Shown: positions 22,072 through 35,442, counted from the first letter of the stretch. The stretch: 64,000 nucleotides of DNA from Isoetes taiwanensis (GCA_021234155.1 JAJEKV010000020.1:20385018-20449017); one strand, 5' to 3'. The notes: generated by a model from the letters alone, not told the origin. Numbers and translations are program-made.

Positions 22072-23680
22072 TCTATCATGATAATGTTACAATTTGGTGA
22101 GTTGATGCATATCTTTTCACTTGGAAGGGAATCTTAGTTGGGAGCATACATGTACTAGATTATGATTTGGCAACCTGGTGCGGAAGAAGTTAGTAGCTAC
22201 TAGGCATCCTCTAATTTTGTACACAAAAGCGGTCAATTTTAAACAACATAAAATGTTATTTTCTAAGAGATGAAGAATAGAATAGAATAGAGAAGAGTGG
22301 TGCTTATGCAAGTTAGCATTGTAGAACATCAATGAAACTCCATACTTTTTAAGCATAATGAAGGGATGTACCAAGGCACTAATGACTAGGAAAGCTAGCA
22401 TGACTTTCTGCAGGATGCCAACTTTGACATTCAAGCAATGCTTCATCTTCAACTTCTACGTGATTGTTTAGTTTGTAATTATGCTGCAGCAGTGTGTCAG
22501 GGCAAGCCATTTTTATTTTTCATTTGCATATGCATTAGTTTAGGTGTCTAAAATTCATAAAGTTGCATACAAATTTGATTCCAATAACATTCAGGCACAA
22601 GAGGACCACAATCAAAGCTGCAACGCTCTATTGTTATTAAATGTGTACACCAATGGCTACTTGAGGGTTTTGTCGTCTGAGTTAAAGAATTGTAGAATAC
22701 GTGAAATGTTTAATGGATGCACAAAGTAATCAAAAAGTGCCATGGATGTCCATTAGCATGATTATTTGGATGTCAATCACATTTTTATTTATCTTAGAGA
22801 ATTCCGAATTGCCAAAATCTATGCACATTTTTGTTGAGCTAAAATTATACCATTTATCGATACCATTCATCTTTTAACCCATGCCCGTGTGGCAGCATCT
22901 CAATGCATACAACAAATATTTTCCTTCCGTTTTTACTCAATAACTTCAAAATATTTGTATGTAATTATTTATAAAAAACTCCCATCTGTGTTAACATATT
23001 CAATTATGATGGCAACATCGCAATCCATATTATCTATGCACTCCATTGCCTATCCATTCCATTACTCCTACCTATTCTATTCTATGTGCCCATGGCTATG
23101 CTCGACCTCCCTACACCCTTCACCCAATACATGTATGGACAAGATTACATCTATAGCTTTTTGTTCCATCTACATCTTCTTACCCATTACAGACATCCAT
23201 GATTAATGGCTGGCATTGCTGGGCACACGTTTCTAGTATTTTTATAAACAAGAAAAAAATGCAATCTAAAAGGTTAACACAACTTTTAAAAAGGCTACAA
23301 GCACTTTTTAAAAGGATGCAATGAACACATCATCAAACATCAATCAGCTTCAAACATCGTTAACAATAGCTGCCCGATTCGATTGCCAAGTTTCAAAGTG
23401 ATGGCCGATGGTGCAAATGAAGGGTCCGCAGATAAGAAGTCATAAATTTTGTTGCCATTGCAATGAATTTTCGCAGGGAAGCTCGTGGGAGGGCTTCTAG
23501 AGGAATTTTCTTGGATGAAGAAGGAAGATTATCAAGAATTAGCCCCCGGCTGCACCCGCCAAAAGCATTGGATGCATTGATTAACTAAGCTTGCATGAGA
23601 GCACCTACATACAATGAGAGCATAAAGGCAAAAACAAATAGAAAAATGAATTTTTAGTTGTGGTTGTTTATGTGGCAAAA
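22072..23680. other. AT-rich sequence, no gene recognised
   Basis: Open frames here (for example 22,117-22,452 minus, 22,889-23,206 plus) show no motif. They look random in AT-rich DNA, rich in F, I, L and H. A short GAATA run lies at 22,265-22,283. Copy B is essentially identical up to 23,240. Confidence 0.45.
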
Positions 23681-23685
23681 CAAGC

Positions 23686-24040
23686 CCATGAAAAGAATAA
23701 GAATAAGAATAAGAATGATTTTTATCATCCATGGAGACCAATCGCCTATGGGACCCGTAAGGAGCGCATCAAACTTATTATCGTCTGTGTTAAAACCCCC
23801 CCGGCAAGGGTTTTCGAGGGAAAACCGCGGGCGAATAAGAATGTCGCCAAATTGTACAAGTATACATCATCATGAAATAAATGTATATATACATGTCAAG
23901 TGTGTGCCCGAGGACATACCGATCTCGCATGTCCATAACCTATCAGTATGATCCCGTACTCGCACGGATGCCGTGGCTCAATGTCATATAGCGGCCGGCC
24001 GTGCCCTAACTAACTTAGCATAGCGTCCGGATTTGATCAT
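23686..24040 (-). mobile_element. LINE 3' untranslated end, minus orientation (copy A)
   Basis: Reverse complement of the tail seen at 61.3-61.5 kb: microsatellite GAATAA (23,694-23,713), then GGAGACCAATCGCC, ATGGGACCC, an A/C-rich then G-rich hairpin, and a UTR body. The LINE therefore ends at the left and continues into 24,040, where it meets a plus-strand LINE head-to-head. Copy B: 55,148-55,500. Confidence 0.7.
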
Positions 24041-24059
24041 ATGCCGCAACTTTGAAGGG

Positions 24060-24586
24060 TATGAGATTCATCCTCAATGACTCCCATTTGGCAAAGATTG
24101 ACAGAGGTCTGCCATGGCGGCTCACCACTCATCCGCCCGCCTCAATTCAAAGATGATGTGCCCCTATGCTTAATAGAGGCAATGAGTCGCTTAGAAGCTA
24201 TTGCATCAATTCGCACCTGGGTCCCACTGTGCTACGGATTGAGATGTAGATGGGAGCAGCCGCATTCGCCGAGAAGTTTAGACTATGTGCCCGCTGCCGC
24301 CATGTGTTATTGAAGATGAAAGCCATATTTTTGAGTTGCCCCCGCTTTTGAGATAGTTCGAATCATTTTTTGACCTTAGCATTCCATTCCACGCCCACAA
24401 CTTCTTAGAGCACCATCCGTGCATGACTTGGCATTATACATACTTGAGGTTCTAGATAAACATCTACAATTACGATCGAGCCGCCAAGAGTCATTATCTC
24501 CGCTTTGTCTAGTATCATCATTACCGCAAACGCTTTTCCCTTTGAAAACCTTTCGAGGTGGGTTTTTAATCCTAGTAGTAATGATT
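24060..24586 (+). mobile_element. LINE 3' end interrupted by CACTA, corrupted version (copy A)
   Basis: Same sequence as 55,505-56,063, which there encodes an intact zinc-binding C-terminus. Here many CAG/CTG positions are lost and the frame is broken several times. The tail hairpin lies at 24,540-24,572. The next base after ATT (24,584-24,586) is the CACTA terminus. Confidence 0.75.
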
Positions 24587-26733
24587 CACTACAAGAGAAT
24601 GATAGCTTTCGCAAAAAAATCATCGTAATAATCGCCGAACCCCATAATTGCCCGTACTTAGAAAGTGACGATATTCCGATGAATACGCTCGATGAATATT
24701 TCAATCAAAAAAATCAGCCGATTTTACATCATTAATTCCCCATCATTATAATCATCAACAAAAACGCCAAAGATAATCACAAATAAGAATCATCGAATTT
24801 TCATCGAAGTTTTCATCGAATTTTCGACACTTTAAACGCCGCAATTTTCATCATAGCTTTCATCAAAATTTTCGACACTTTAAACGCCAGAATTTTTTTT
24901 CATCATAGTTTTCATCAAATTTTTTGACACCTTAAACGCCAATTAGCCATCATATTTTTCATCGATTTTTACATCAATAGTTTCTTTTAAGTATTTCATC
25001 ACAAATTTCATCGTAAATATTTATTCTTTATGGAAAGGCCAAATTATTTATGTCATTGTTCGTGGCCATTTATATTTTAATCTAGATTATTTCTATGTAC
25101 TCTTAAATTTAACATGTATTAAAGGTACAAATTCATAAAAAGAGAGTGTATATAAACAAAAATTTCTTTATTCAAATCAAATCATAGTTACATGTCAAGA
25201 ATTGACAATCTTTACAATGCCAACCATGACACAAGGGCTCCAGCCAATTCATTCATTCATGAAATGGAAGAAATTTGCTTTAAATATACACGCCTTTTGC
25301 AAATAAAAAGAACGAGACAAATATCCGCATAAATATATACATGTCCTTAGTATATCGGCCCTTTTGTTGTGAAATGTAGACACATCTGCAAATAAAAAGA
25401 TTATATATTTATATGTATGCTATTCTTGAAAAATACATTGAGGCATGGAAAACCTTGAGAAAATCTCTATATGCTCCAAGAAAGGGATCAGTCCAAAGAT
25501 TTGATTCCAAAGACTGCAGATAAGTGGATCAAACCGGGTCATTTAGTTTATACAATTTATCCAATGCATAGATGCTATTTGAATGACAAAGCACTAGAGG
25601 AAAATGGAAGCAATTTACACACACATTTCTTGCTGCACCCAAGCCATACATGACATAGTAATTTTGCAATACAAAGCTTGACCTCGACAAAAAGCACCTC
25701 TATGGAATTATATGATGCTGGCTTTGTGTCATAGAGTTCTAAAATCACTAAAAATGCTTTCTAATCTTTAATTCAGAATTGGTAACTTTGAAACAGATAA
25801 TCCTAAGAATGAGCACAATATGGATCATGTGGATGGCATGGATATACATAAATGCTTGACCTCAGAAAAAAAAAAAAAACAATCAAGAACATAGGGATTA
25901 TGGCTATACACCAAGAATTACATAATTCTTCCAAATTGTAGATTTTAATAATCAGAATAACAAGATCTAACAAAGCATCATGTAAACACAACTTAAATCA
26001 TTCAAAAGCATCAAGAGGACACAAGTCTAATTATGTCTAAAAAATGAGATGTGCAGCGGAACAAGATGGCACAATCTTCATTCATCTTTTCGAATAAGCT
26101 GTGGGTTTAAACTGACAAATTAAACTTCTATATGCACGCATTCACGCAATCCATTTCCTCAAAAATCAAATAAAAAGTCACATGCACAATTGAGAAATGT
26201 CACCAATCCAATTAACTAACATCATGCTTATCATGATGCACATATGTAAAATATGCTTCTCTAGAAGAAAAGAACCCGGGTGATTAGCAACACCGCAAGG
26301 GAGCACAACTCAATCCATGCCAAAAAATGCTTAACAACCTAACGGGATAATTCTATACTCAAAACCAGAGTTCATTTAATGATAGATCAATGTTCTCGGC
26401 CTACCCTTTGTAAAATTCCTTTGAGCTTTCCAAATGGTGATATACCGCTTCAACAATACCCGCTATGACATTAAAAAGAATGGACTCCTTATGACATGTC
26501 ATAAGAAAACTCACACCGTAAGTGCTCAATAATAAGAAATGCCGAATCATCATCTATTTTATGTAAACAAGCAGTTGAATACCGAAATAGATAGTCCCAA
26601 TACATGAGAATCATGAATAAAAATGTGAAGTATACACTGTGACATCTTTTACCATGAACATCTTTCTATCATTTAAAGTAGAAACAAGATCACACCATTC
26701 AAAACCCGAATAAGCAAGTCCTGCTAACAATAG
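24587..26733 (+). mobile_element. CACTA (En/Spm-type) transposon, left part (copy A)
   Basis: Begins CACTACAAGAGAATGA after ATT, followed by subterminal repeats of (C)GTCAGAA/CATCAGAA type that are degraded here to CGCC or CATCG. Corresponds to 56,064-58,191 in copy B. The match ends at 26,733, inside an exon of the carried minus-strand gene. No right terminus exists before copy B begins, so this copy is a truncated element or the end of an assembly join. Confidence 0.85.
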
Positions 26734-26734
26734 C

Positions 26735-27310
26735 CCTTAAAGTCTTAAACAATTATTTTATATCGCACATCTTCGGCTTCCAAGGACCAAATCGCTATTG
26801 GACCCAATAAACTACGTAGGTGAACAAAATTAATTACATGATCCGCACAAAGAAACCCTAAGTGCTTTTGCACATAGCTTATCGTTAAATTCCTTGATGT
26901 AGCAATAAATGCTGCTACATTATTGGAGCTAAAAGTGACGTGTGCCTTTGGGAAAAATGCATTTTGCCCATGCTCCATTTGGTAGATATTCATTTTGACT
27001 TTTTATTACAAATACATTGTAAAAGATAGGTTGGATATTTCCTTCATTTTCACCATCATTCCTTGATATACATAATATTAAATACCATAACTCCATTATC
27101 AATAAAATTTAGCATATAAATTCACCACTTAAGGAATCCATTAAGCCTCTTCTTGTAATTAAATATCATATATCTTACTTGTCTTACCCTTGTAAATATA
27201 TTTTTCATCTTATCGGCAATATTTCAAGTCTCTTTTCACACTTTACTTTTGACTTTCAAATTTTCAAATTTTTTCTTCTTCTTCTTCTTCTTCTTCTTCT
27301 TCTTCTTCCC
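26735..27310 (+). repeat. Spacer direct repeat, left member
   Basis: Matches 30,140-30,710 in order and wording: TTAAAGTCTTAAACAA at the left, then TTCGGCTTC, CATTTTGCCC, GTTGGATATTTCC, CTCCATTATCAATA, and a TTC microsatellite at the right (27,273-27,307). The two are about 3.4 kb apart. They could be LTRs, but I see no TG...CA ends. A minus-strand open frame (26,745-26,993) is disrupted in the right member. Confidence 0.75.
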
Positions 27311-30139
27311 CACATCCCACTCCCACTCAGGATGTAGGACTCCCTCTGTTCATAAAGGGGACCCCTATAAAAAGGGGTCCTACTTCCTACACCAAGAAAA
27401 AGATACATCGATATCTGCGTGAAAATAATATATTCACATGTAGAATATCAGGTACTTTTTACATGATATCTAAGCCATGGCACATTGGGCCAAGGTAAGT
27501 TTTTACTTGGAGTATTTAGATACAAAGGCTCAATGGGCCAATATCCATTCGTAGATATATAAGGTCATATGGCACTATGGACCACAACCTCATATTTTCA
27601 CACTATGAGCCAAAATGCTCTATGTATGTAATACATGACCACCTGTTTATTTCCAAACGGCATACCATATTGCTAAAAATGACACCATGCCACTATGGCT
27701 CCATGGATCCCTTTATCTTTGTAATACACAGGTTATGTGGCATTGTGGATCACAAAACCAACAAGTCCTGATTATTCTCCTATCAAAACTTGGCAGTTCC
27801 TCTCTAAAAAACAGGTAACTTTCAATCTAACCTTGGTTTGCAGAAGAGATGTGTTTGCCGAATATCTCCAGCAAAAGTGGATGTCACAATTTCTTCTTCG
27901 AATATGTTTTCTTGCCAAGACTACAGTTACTCTATGCACAAACACATAAAAATACCTCGTTCATGGTAAAACCACTTATCCCAATATCCACCCTGGTTTT
28001 TAGGCGGGGGCCACATCGAGCACTCTCCAAACCATATAATCATGATATTCAATATTCATATAACATCCGAAAAACATAATGCTTTGTACCCGGTATGTTT
28101 AATTCCATCTAATGTCAAATTGTAATCTTTAAATCCTCAAAAATATTTTTCATGCCATTAATCGATTCTCTCATAAAAGTATCTTTATTTCTTAATCGAG
28201 AATGTTATCATATGTCACTATTAAAAGTGTCCATATATCTCAAATAATCATTTATCCATACATCTTAAACGTTTAAAAGCTGCAATATAAGTAATGGTTA
28301 TACTCTTCCATTACTTAACTTTCCATATTTAGTCATTCAATCCATACGATATAAGATGAGATCTCACCATGTTTTTGTGATGCGCCATAGAAAGCCCATT
28401 AGTCTTCAGTCCCATCCGTTTGTAACTCTAACCACTAATTAAACCAGGGGAAGATGTTTTGTTAACTAGAAAACAATGTCAATGTTAGCAAAAATAGTGG
28501 TAACAAGACAATTTCCGTCGGTCTCAAAAAACATCATGGCTCATAAAGCCCTTCACCCTTTAAAATTCACAAAATTAGCTCAAGTAATAAGCAAAAGCTA
28601 ATTTCAAAAATACAAATTATTATCTTTGTCATGTTGACATACCATGGACCATCCCAAATAGTTCCCATTAAATTATTAAATTGGTGAGATACACCATGAA
28701 ACACCAATTTTAGTCATTCAACTATGAGAACTTCCATATTCATCTTTAAGTTTAGTACGCGGTCCCTAAAACCATAATTAAATGTGCTTATGGCTGCCAT
28801 CTCAAATGCAACCAAACATCTGTATTACATAGTCTGCATTCCATATTTATGTTACTATATGCATGTGCAATATCCCCAAACTCTACATCTTTGCCTATAG
28901 CAGGCAGCAAAAGCCACACGACAATGAATTCTGCAAAATACCAAAATAAGTCTATTGCATAAACATGTAAGCCCAAAGCTAAATTAACAATGGCCAAGCA
29001 TTGTATTACAGCGTTTTTGCAGGCAAAGCAAAGGGCATACTCAAACCTTAATCTATAAGCACCTAGACAATAACTATACTACCACTTGAAATAATATGCA
29101 TCCATAAAGCACTCAAGCAACTAGCTCAAAGCCCACAGATGATCTCATGTTTTTTAGATCAAACAACCGGATAACCAGCAAGGGTCTAGCTAATACAGGG
29201 TACATCTGCACAGAAACTTGCATAATCAATACCATTTTGTGGCTATTTGTTATTAAGCACTCACTTATTAAGGGGTGCACCCTCGTATACAAGGTTGCAT
29301 CATAAATAAAATTCATTTCAAAACTATTCCTGTAGATCATAAAACGCATTCTTTTATTATGGCCTTATTTCCCTTGTCCATAATCCAAAGACTTTTTTCA
29401 AGAATAGAAAAACGAAATTAGATCCAACCATGTTTTCACAAGTAGATAGCCATTCAAACCTGTTTGAGAGGGCCGCAATATTGCTCCAAATATTAACTTC
29501 ATGCCGATTCTATTTCGTATGGACTTCCTGCCAGGGTATCAAGCAGTTCTTGCACTGTAAAGGAAAAGCAACGGCACCAATTACGGCATAGGTCGCATCA
29601 CCATTTTAAAAGCAAGAGGTGCCATTTTTCGAAAATGCCAGATCAAATGAGTATCAGAGGTTTCCAAAAAGACTAAAAAATAGTTCCTGCTATAAGGCAT
29701 GGGCATCAATCTGTATGAAAGCTAATGATTGGCATCATGCAGCAGCTGTATCATATAGGCCTTTTGGTGGAAGATTACCAAAAGCCATCATAGAACAAAA
29801 TCCCATATGTTTTCCATTGAACAAGGGCAAAACCATCTAAGGCAAGCTATGAGCGTTTCGTCTATAATAGAACTTAATATGTAGCTATTTTTGCTCAAAG
29901 AAAAAGTACATCTGACAACCTAGAACGTTTTCCATATAGATGGCTATCCATTGTATTCTGCGGTAGCAAGGGTCGGTTACTCTGAATGACCGCCACTGTA
30001 ATATCCCAAGGCATATCCGTGGCTGTGTATGGCCGCCATAGCCATTTTAGGCGCCAAAAGCAAAACTCATCCTATAAAAATGAAATTTCCCTTTTGCATG
30101 TCGTTAAGTCTAATCAATAAGGGGCATTTTCCCTTGTAG
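27311..30139. other. Spacer interior, no gene recognised
   Basis: AT-rich and unique within the window. Open frames are short and motif-free. If the flanking repeats are LTRs, this would be a 2.8-kb interior without Gag or Pol signal, as in small non-autonomous elements. Confidence 0.4.
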
Positions 30140-30710
30140 GTTAAAGTCTTAAACAAATTATTTTATACAACTCTTCGGCTTCAAACCAAATCGCTATTAT
30201 GTTAATAAACATTTGGTATTTAGACAAAATTAATTATGATCACACCTTTCAAAAGCCTATGTTAGTTTTTGCACATAGCTTATCATCAATTCCTTTAAGA
30301 TAGCAACCTATCCTGCATTTTGGGCCTTGCAGTGACGTGCAACTTTTCGGAAAATGCATTTTGCCCCAATGCTCCATTTGTGTAGCAATATTCATTTTGA
30401 TTTTATTTACATTGTAAAAGATGGGTTGGATATTTCCCTTCATTTTTTTTTCCATCATTCATATTTATGACATAATATTAAATACCATTAACTCCATTAT
30501 CAATAGAAATTTAGCATATAAATTCACCACCCAAGGATTTTCAATCCATTAAAGCCTCTTCTTGTAATTAAATATCATTAAATCTTACTTGTCTTACCCT
30601 TGTAAATATATTTTTTCATCTTATGTCCAATATTTCAAAGTCTCTTTTCACACTTTGACTTTCAAATTTTTCAAATTTTTATTCTTCTTCTTCTTCTTCT
30701 TCTTGTTTTC
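30140..30710 (+). repeat. Spacer direct repeat, right member
   Basis: Partner of 26,735-27,310, with the same order of shared words and many small indels. It ends in a TTC microsatellite (30,684-30,706). Confidence 0.75.
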
Positions 30711-30795
30711 TTTGTACTTGTGGTCGCATGTGTGTCCTTATTGGCTCAATCCTTTGTGGTGAGACAGTAAAATATACTTCCTTCCTTCCTTCCCT

Positions 30796-30873
30796 CCTCC
30801 CTCCTCCTCCTCCTCCTCCTCCTCCTCCTCCTCCTCCTCCTCCTCCTCCTCCTCCTCCTCCTCCTCCTCCTCC
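30796..30873 (+). repeat. CTC microsatellite
   Basis: About 25 uninterrupted CTC units, preceded by a CTTC run (30,779-30,795) and followed by TTCTTC. The Arg-rich frame read across it on the minus strand is an artefact of the repeat. Confidence 0.95.
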
Positions 30874-30959
30874 TTCTTCTTACTGATGGTGGAAGAGAAA
30901 CCTTCATGGTCATTTTAGACATCACAACATGTGAGGTGCTATGAGCAAGCCTTATAGAA

Positions 30960-31454
30960 GCGATGTTAAAAGGCAAAATCCGGCCGATTAAGGCAAATCC
31001 GGCAAATGTCTGCCCAGTCCGTGAGCTTGAGGCGGGGCTTCAAAATCTGTCTGCGATAAAATCCGGCAAGGCGGTCTCGGGATTTCAAAGATAAAACGGC
31101 CTGGGGCTTCAAGATCCGGCAAGAATCAAAAGCAAGGCTTCAAAATGCTCTGCTATGGCCCGGCCCGAGCAAATAGATTTAAAAAATCCGAAGATTTATG
31201 CTTACATACGTGTTACACCCGGCCCGATACGTGTGAAGAACAAGCTTCATACGCTTCATCTTCGATCTGCGCAAAGCCCGACCATCATGTGCACACTGCT
31301 TCATCACGAAAAAGAGCGGCGGTGGCCTAAAAATGAAGAACCCTAAAAATGAAGAACCCTAACTTCTTGGCGGATCGGTGAATCCATTAACCAATTTCCA
31401 TTCCATGATGTTAGGGCGTGCCGCGTGGCAATGCCGCGAAATGCGGGGGAAAAA
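30960..31454. other. CCGG-rich block at the copy A/copy B junction
   Basis: Unusually dense in CCGGC, GGCGG and GGCTTCAAAAT words compared with its AT-rich surroundings, with a 16-bp tandem (CTAAAAATGAAGAACC twice, 31,326-31,359). No gene. The CCGG excess resembles the corrupted blocks elsewhere, so its bases may be unreliable. Confidence 0.45.
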
Positions 31455-31469
31455 AGCGGACCCAACTTC

Positions 31470-31526
31470 TATATTGTGTATATTGGCGTGGTTTTAGTGG
31501 AGGCAGCCTAGATGTGGCCTTTCTTT
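31470..31526 (+). repeat. 58-bp dispersed repeat unit (copy B)
   Basis: Partner of 16-72. GACG reads GGCG and GAGACGCC reads GAGGCAGCC. Confidence 0.8.
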
Positions 31527-34500
31527 CCGTCAAAGTTACCTTTACGAGAGTTGCCTTTACGTTGCTTCTGTCACGGTTAAATCGTGATCTGCGGTCTTCA
31601 TTTTCTTCTAATGTTGGAGTTTCACGATTACTTAAGCCTTGTTTATTTCCCTTTCGGCCTGGCATGAGTGGAGCTCGGGTCCCGACTCAAAAGTGTTGTC
31701 TACCTATGAGGACCCCTTTTACGTGTTTTGTGGTCTCTGGGCGATTTGCTTGAAGAGAGTACCTGTGGAGCGATTACGTGCGGCAAAGTTCACAGCACGA
31801 AGGCGATTTCTTGTTTCAAAACCAGGGGTTTTCCAATCTATTACTTTCAAGGTGATTCCATAGGGCCTTACATTTGTGGTGGGTTTTACGGCGGTTCACC
31901 CATGTTTGCTTTCGGCTTTCTTTTTTGCAAGAGTTCACCCTTGTTTTCTGTTTGCAAGAGTTTCTTGTTTGCTTTCGGCTTTCCTTTTGGTACGTGTTGC
32001 ATCCGAAGTTCTGGCGGCTTGGCTTCATCGGCATTAGCATATCACTTTTTACGTGCGGCGGTTGTGCACATTATTCCGCGGCATTTAGGAAGCGGCCGGT
32101 TCTTCCTAGCATCACATGCTTCAAAGAGCTGCGACATCGATTAGATTTTCAACTTTTGTTTGTCAATTGAAACCTATTGTTGGTTTTGTCGCATCGGCAC
32201 TTTTTGCATTTTGGCTACATGGAGACTTTGGGCATATTCAATTGTCTATCGCGATGGTTTGTGCTTTTGACCGGTTCTTGGAGGCACGCCGGTTTGCAAC
32301 ACGGTTACCTAGAGTCCCTTGGTTCGGGTTTTCAGGATGGAATCTCAAATCGGCTTTTGTCGGGAGGAAGCTTCAATAGATCATGTCGATGGATCACCCA
32401 AAGGTTCTCGACCCGGTTCTAGAGAGGAATTTATTTCCAATTTTGAAGTGCCAACTACTTCTGTCCCATTCCCATATGGATATATTACGAATTACATTCT
32501 GTTTCTGGAAGGAGGCTTTCTGAGATCTGGTTGCTCTTCAGGATTTCTTTCAGTGGCTTGGACTATGGCAATCATGGTGAAGGCTATCTCTAAGACTTGT
32601 CAAGGTTCCATCATGCTACTGTTGGATGCATATTTATCAGGTTGAAATACAGAGATTTTAGTGTCAGACTAGCTATTTCCAGATAAGCACTCTTTCTATT
32701 CTATCTAAATCAATATTCTTTGAATTAAAGCTGAGTTTTTCTTCTTCCATTTTCTACTTCCCTTGCTTGTATTGCATTATCAGCCATTTTTTATCCTCCC
32801 ATTTTTTATTCCCGCACGCTTGTGTTTTCTGTAGAGTGGTCTTTTGCTTCAGCCTGTTTAACTAGAATACATCTGGGATTTTTGGAGGGATTGAGAATAC
32901 GATTTAAGTTTGATTTACAATACATTGCTCATGTGGATGCCCTTATTTGTGTTCTTCATACTAACCATTCTTCCTTGTTCACTTTCTCTAGTTTTTTACC
33001 TAGCCACGAGTGGGAAGTCTTGACTATGTTGCATTAGACTTGGCATAGATCAGGATGGGCGAAACCTTCTAGTCCTTTTAAAGATTATTCCTCTTTTATT
33101 TCTCTTTTGACACCTCTTAGCATGCTTATTCCAAGTTGTCTTCTAGATTTTTAGTTACATGATGGCACTCTTATATGATGGCACTCCTATTTGACGTTTA
33201 GATTTGGCTCTTATTGTGATTTTCTCTAGTTCCTCTTGTTGGGCGCCTTTGGGGCTAGAATTGAGCAATACCTTGAAAAACTTGGTTACCCTTAGCCAAA
33301 GCATTGTATTTTGTTGTTACCTACATTAATTACCTATTGCACTTTATTCTTGTGGCTATGTGGGTGAATCCTTTTACAGTTGTAGACTCTAGCAAAGTCT
33401 TCTGCGTTGTCTTCTTCTTCTTCTTCTTTTGAACATTGGCGCTCTTGCCTTTTCTTTATGGCTAGCCTTCCATAACTCTCAAAAAGAATTGAAAATCTCA
33501 ACTTGTCTATTGTGATACGTATTCTCGAGATGCTTGGCATGTTTGCTTACTTATTTAGCATGTTTATCGATGATGTGCGCTTTTGAACCTTGATCAAGAA
33601 GGAGTTAGACCATCACTTCCCAAAGTGGCAGTTATGGCTGGGCTCTGCATCAATACAAATCATGTCTCAGCTTGTCTATAGTTTCTAGTCGTAAAGCCTT
33701 AGTCTTCAACATTGCAATTGCAATTTGGCTCTTTATGCAACTCTACCTTACCCATTATTGCTTTAATTGCAACCTTAAGATGAGCCTTCATTGTTATGTT
33801 GGAATTAATAAGTTCCTAGTCTTGCACATTTAAAGAATCATGAGTACCTTTTTCTGAGTGCCAACTTGTGTTTGACCCTTCATTGAACACAGTTTAGTTG
33901 TAGCTCCTCGAGAATTTCATAGTTATATCCTCGAGAATTTTCATAGTTATATTTTTGCCTTGTGGATGGTTAAAGCATGCTTGCCCTTTTTCTATTTTAG
34001 ATATTTTCTCATGCCTCTTTCTATGTCTTAGCGGTATTTCATAAGTTGGGCTATCTTTGAGCATTTGGAAGTAGGGTTAATGGTAGCTACACTTGCTCTA
34101 GATAGTTTTCATGTCTTTATGTTGGTTGTCGCATGCATACAGGAGGCCAGGATTGAGGTGTCTTTGTGGTTTGACAATTTTGTTGGCAATTCCTTAGGTT
34201 GGGCCATATGTCATTTTCCCAACTTCATGAGCTAGACTAACTTCATGATTTCACCTTGTCCTTTTCCTTGAGAGGCTTTCTAGAGTTTTGAGAGACATGG
34301 TGTTGTCAAGATGCTTGTATTGAAGAGCTTTCCGGCAAGTTTGGTGTCACCCGGATCGATGTTGAGTTATGTTGAGGACCTAGTAGTATGATTGATACTT
34401 CAAGATTGATGCAGTTCATTAGCATAGCTTTTCTACCTGAAATACCACTATCTATGTCTCGTAACTATCCTTCTGCAACCTATGTTAACACCACCATTGC

Positions 34501-34773
34501 TTCTATTACCTCCTCCATCATCTCCTTCCTCTAGTTGGCCTTGTGGATAGAAATTGTCCATACTTGGATGTAGAAGCCAAAAGAAGAAGAGCTACTTCAC
34601 CAGCAACTGCTTTCATTACCCCATATAGAATCTTCAAGGCGTGGTTGTTTATGCCTGCGATTTTCTTTGGTTTCTCATTGCTTGAGCTTGAAGTAGTTTT
34701 TAGACAAGTTCCATTATGCACCTTGCTTTCCCCCATGATAGTTTTCCATAGTCTTACTGCCTCTGTTCTTCAG
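31527..34773. other. Unrecognised sequence (copy B of 73-3,324)
   Basis: No gene recognised. The first 900 bases differ densely from copy A at CTG/CAG sites. From 32,430 the match becomes nearly perfect, including CTG words. Confidence 0.5.
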
Positions 34774-34829
34774 TATGTTGTGTATATTGACGTGGTTTTA
34801 GTGGAGACGCCTAGATGTGGCCTTTCTTT
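34774..34829 (+). repeat. 58-bp dispersed repeat unit (copy B)
   Basis: Identical in wording to 3,325-3,380. Confidence 0.8.
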
Positions 34830-35293
34830 CCAGTTCTCTCTCTTGAGTTGCTTATTTGGTTTTGACAATTGAACTTATCTTAAGTATCCGCGATAAGAAG
34901 ATAAGTGTAATTATCTAAACCAACTCATTGATTAGTTTCCCTAGGTAGTTACGACTTTTTCTTCTTATAACCCCCTTTCTTCCTCTTCTTCTTCATCAGC
35001 ACATCTGCATTACGTCTCCTTGCTTTCTCGACCCTTTACCCCCACCTGCCCACCCCACACCTTACTCTTTCTCGTCATTTTAATATGTTCCTTACCTTGG
35101 TGGTTATGCGTTTGTTGAAGGTATGGTCGTGGTAAGGCCCTCATGCTCTCTGATCTCTACCATTATTTTGATCTCAGCTTTCACTCTCGCCTGCTCTTCC
35201 TTCAAACCTTCTCGACATTTGTTTTCCATTAATCCTGTACTCTTATTGGACTTCTCTGTTGTGCAGACTGTAGAGGAGCATTGTGGCTCGGGC

Positions 35294-35442
35294 AGCATTA
35301 GCATGATGGCTAATGTGTGGCTCTTTGTGGCATGGTGGCTTTGAGTTGGGGCAGCATTAGTGTGATGGCTAATGTGTGGCTCTTTGTGGCATGGTGGTTT
35401 GGTTTGGGCAGCATTAGCATTGTGGCTAATGTGTGGCTATTT
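35294..35442 (+). repeat. Three-unit CATTAGC minisatellite (copy B)
   Basis: Same three units as 3,851-4,000. The approach to the first unit is shortened (TGTGGCTCGGGCA instead of TGTGGTTTCTGGTGGCAAA). Confidence 0.85.

Larger units (their letters stand above)
1..26733 (+). repeat. Large direct duplication, copy A
   Basis: This block matches 31,455-58,191 in the same orientation and order. The left match is visible from base 3 (shared GGACCCAACTTC) and may extend beyond the window. The right match stops at the word AACAATAG. Stretches such as 17,000-18,785 and 22,090-23,200 look essentially identical to their partners. Differences are blockwise and mostly at CAG/CTG. All TE insertions are shared, so the duplication, if real, is younger than all of them. 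A false duplication made by the assembler is an equally serious reading. Confidence 0.95.

Noticed and set aside
22117-22452. 111-codon minus-strand open frame
   Set aside because: No motif, AT-rich random-looking composition; identity between copies covers non-coding flanks equally.
22889-23206. 105-codon plus-strand open frame
   Set aside because: Low-complexity, Ser/Ile/Tyr-rich, no recognisable domain or splice context.
30746-30976. Long poly-arginine open frame on the minus strand
   Set aside because: It is the CTC microsatellite read as CGx/AGG-like codons; no gene context.
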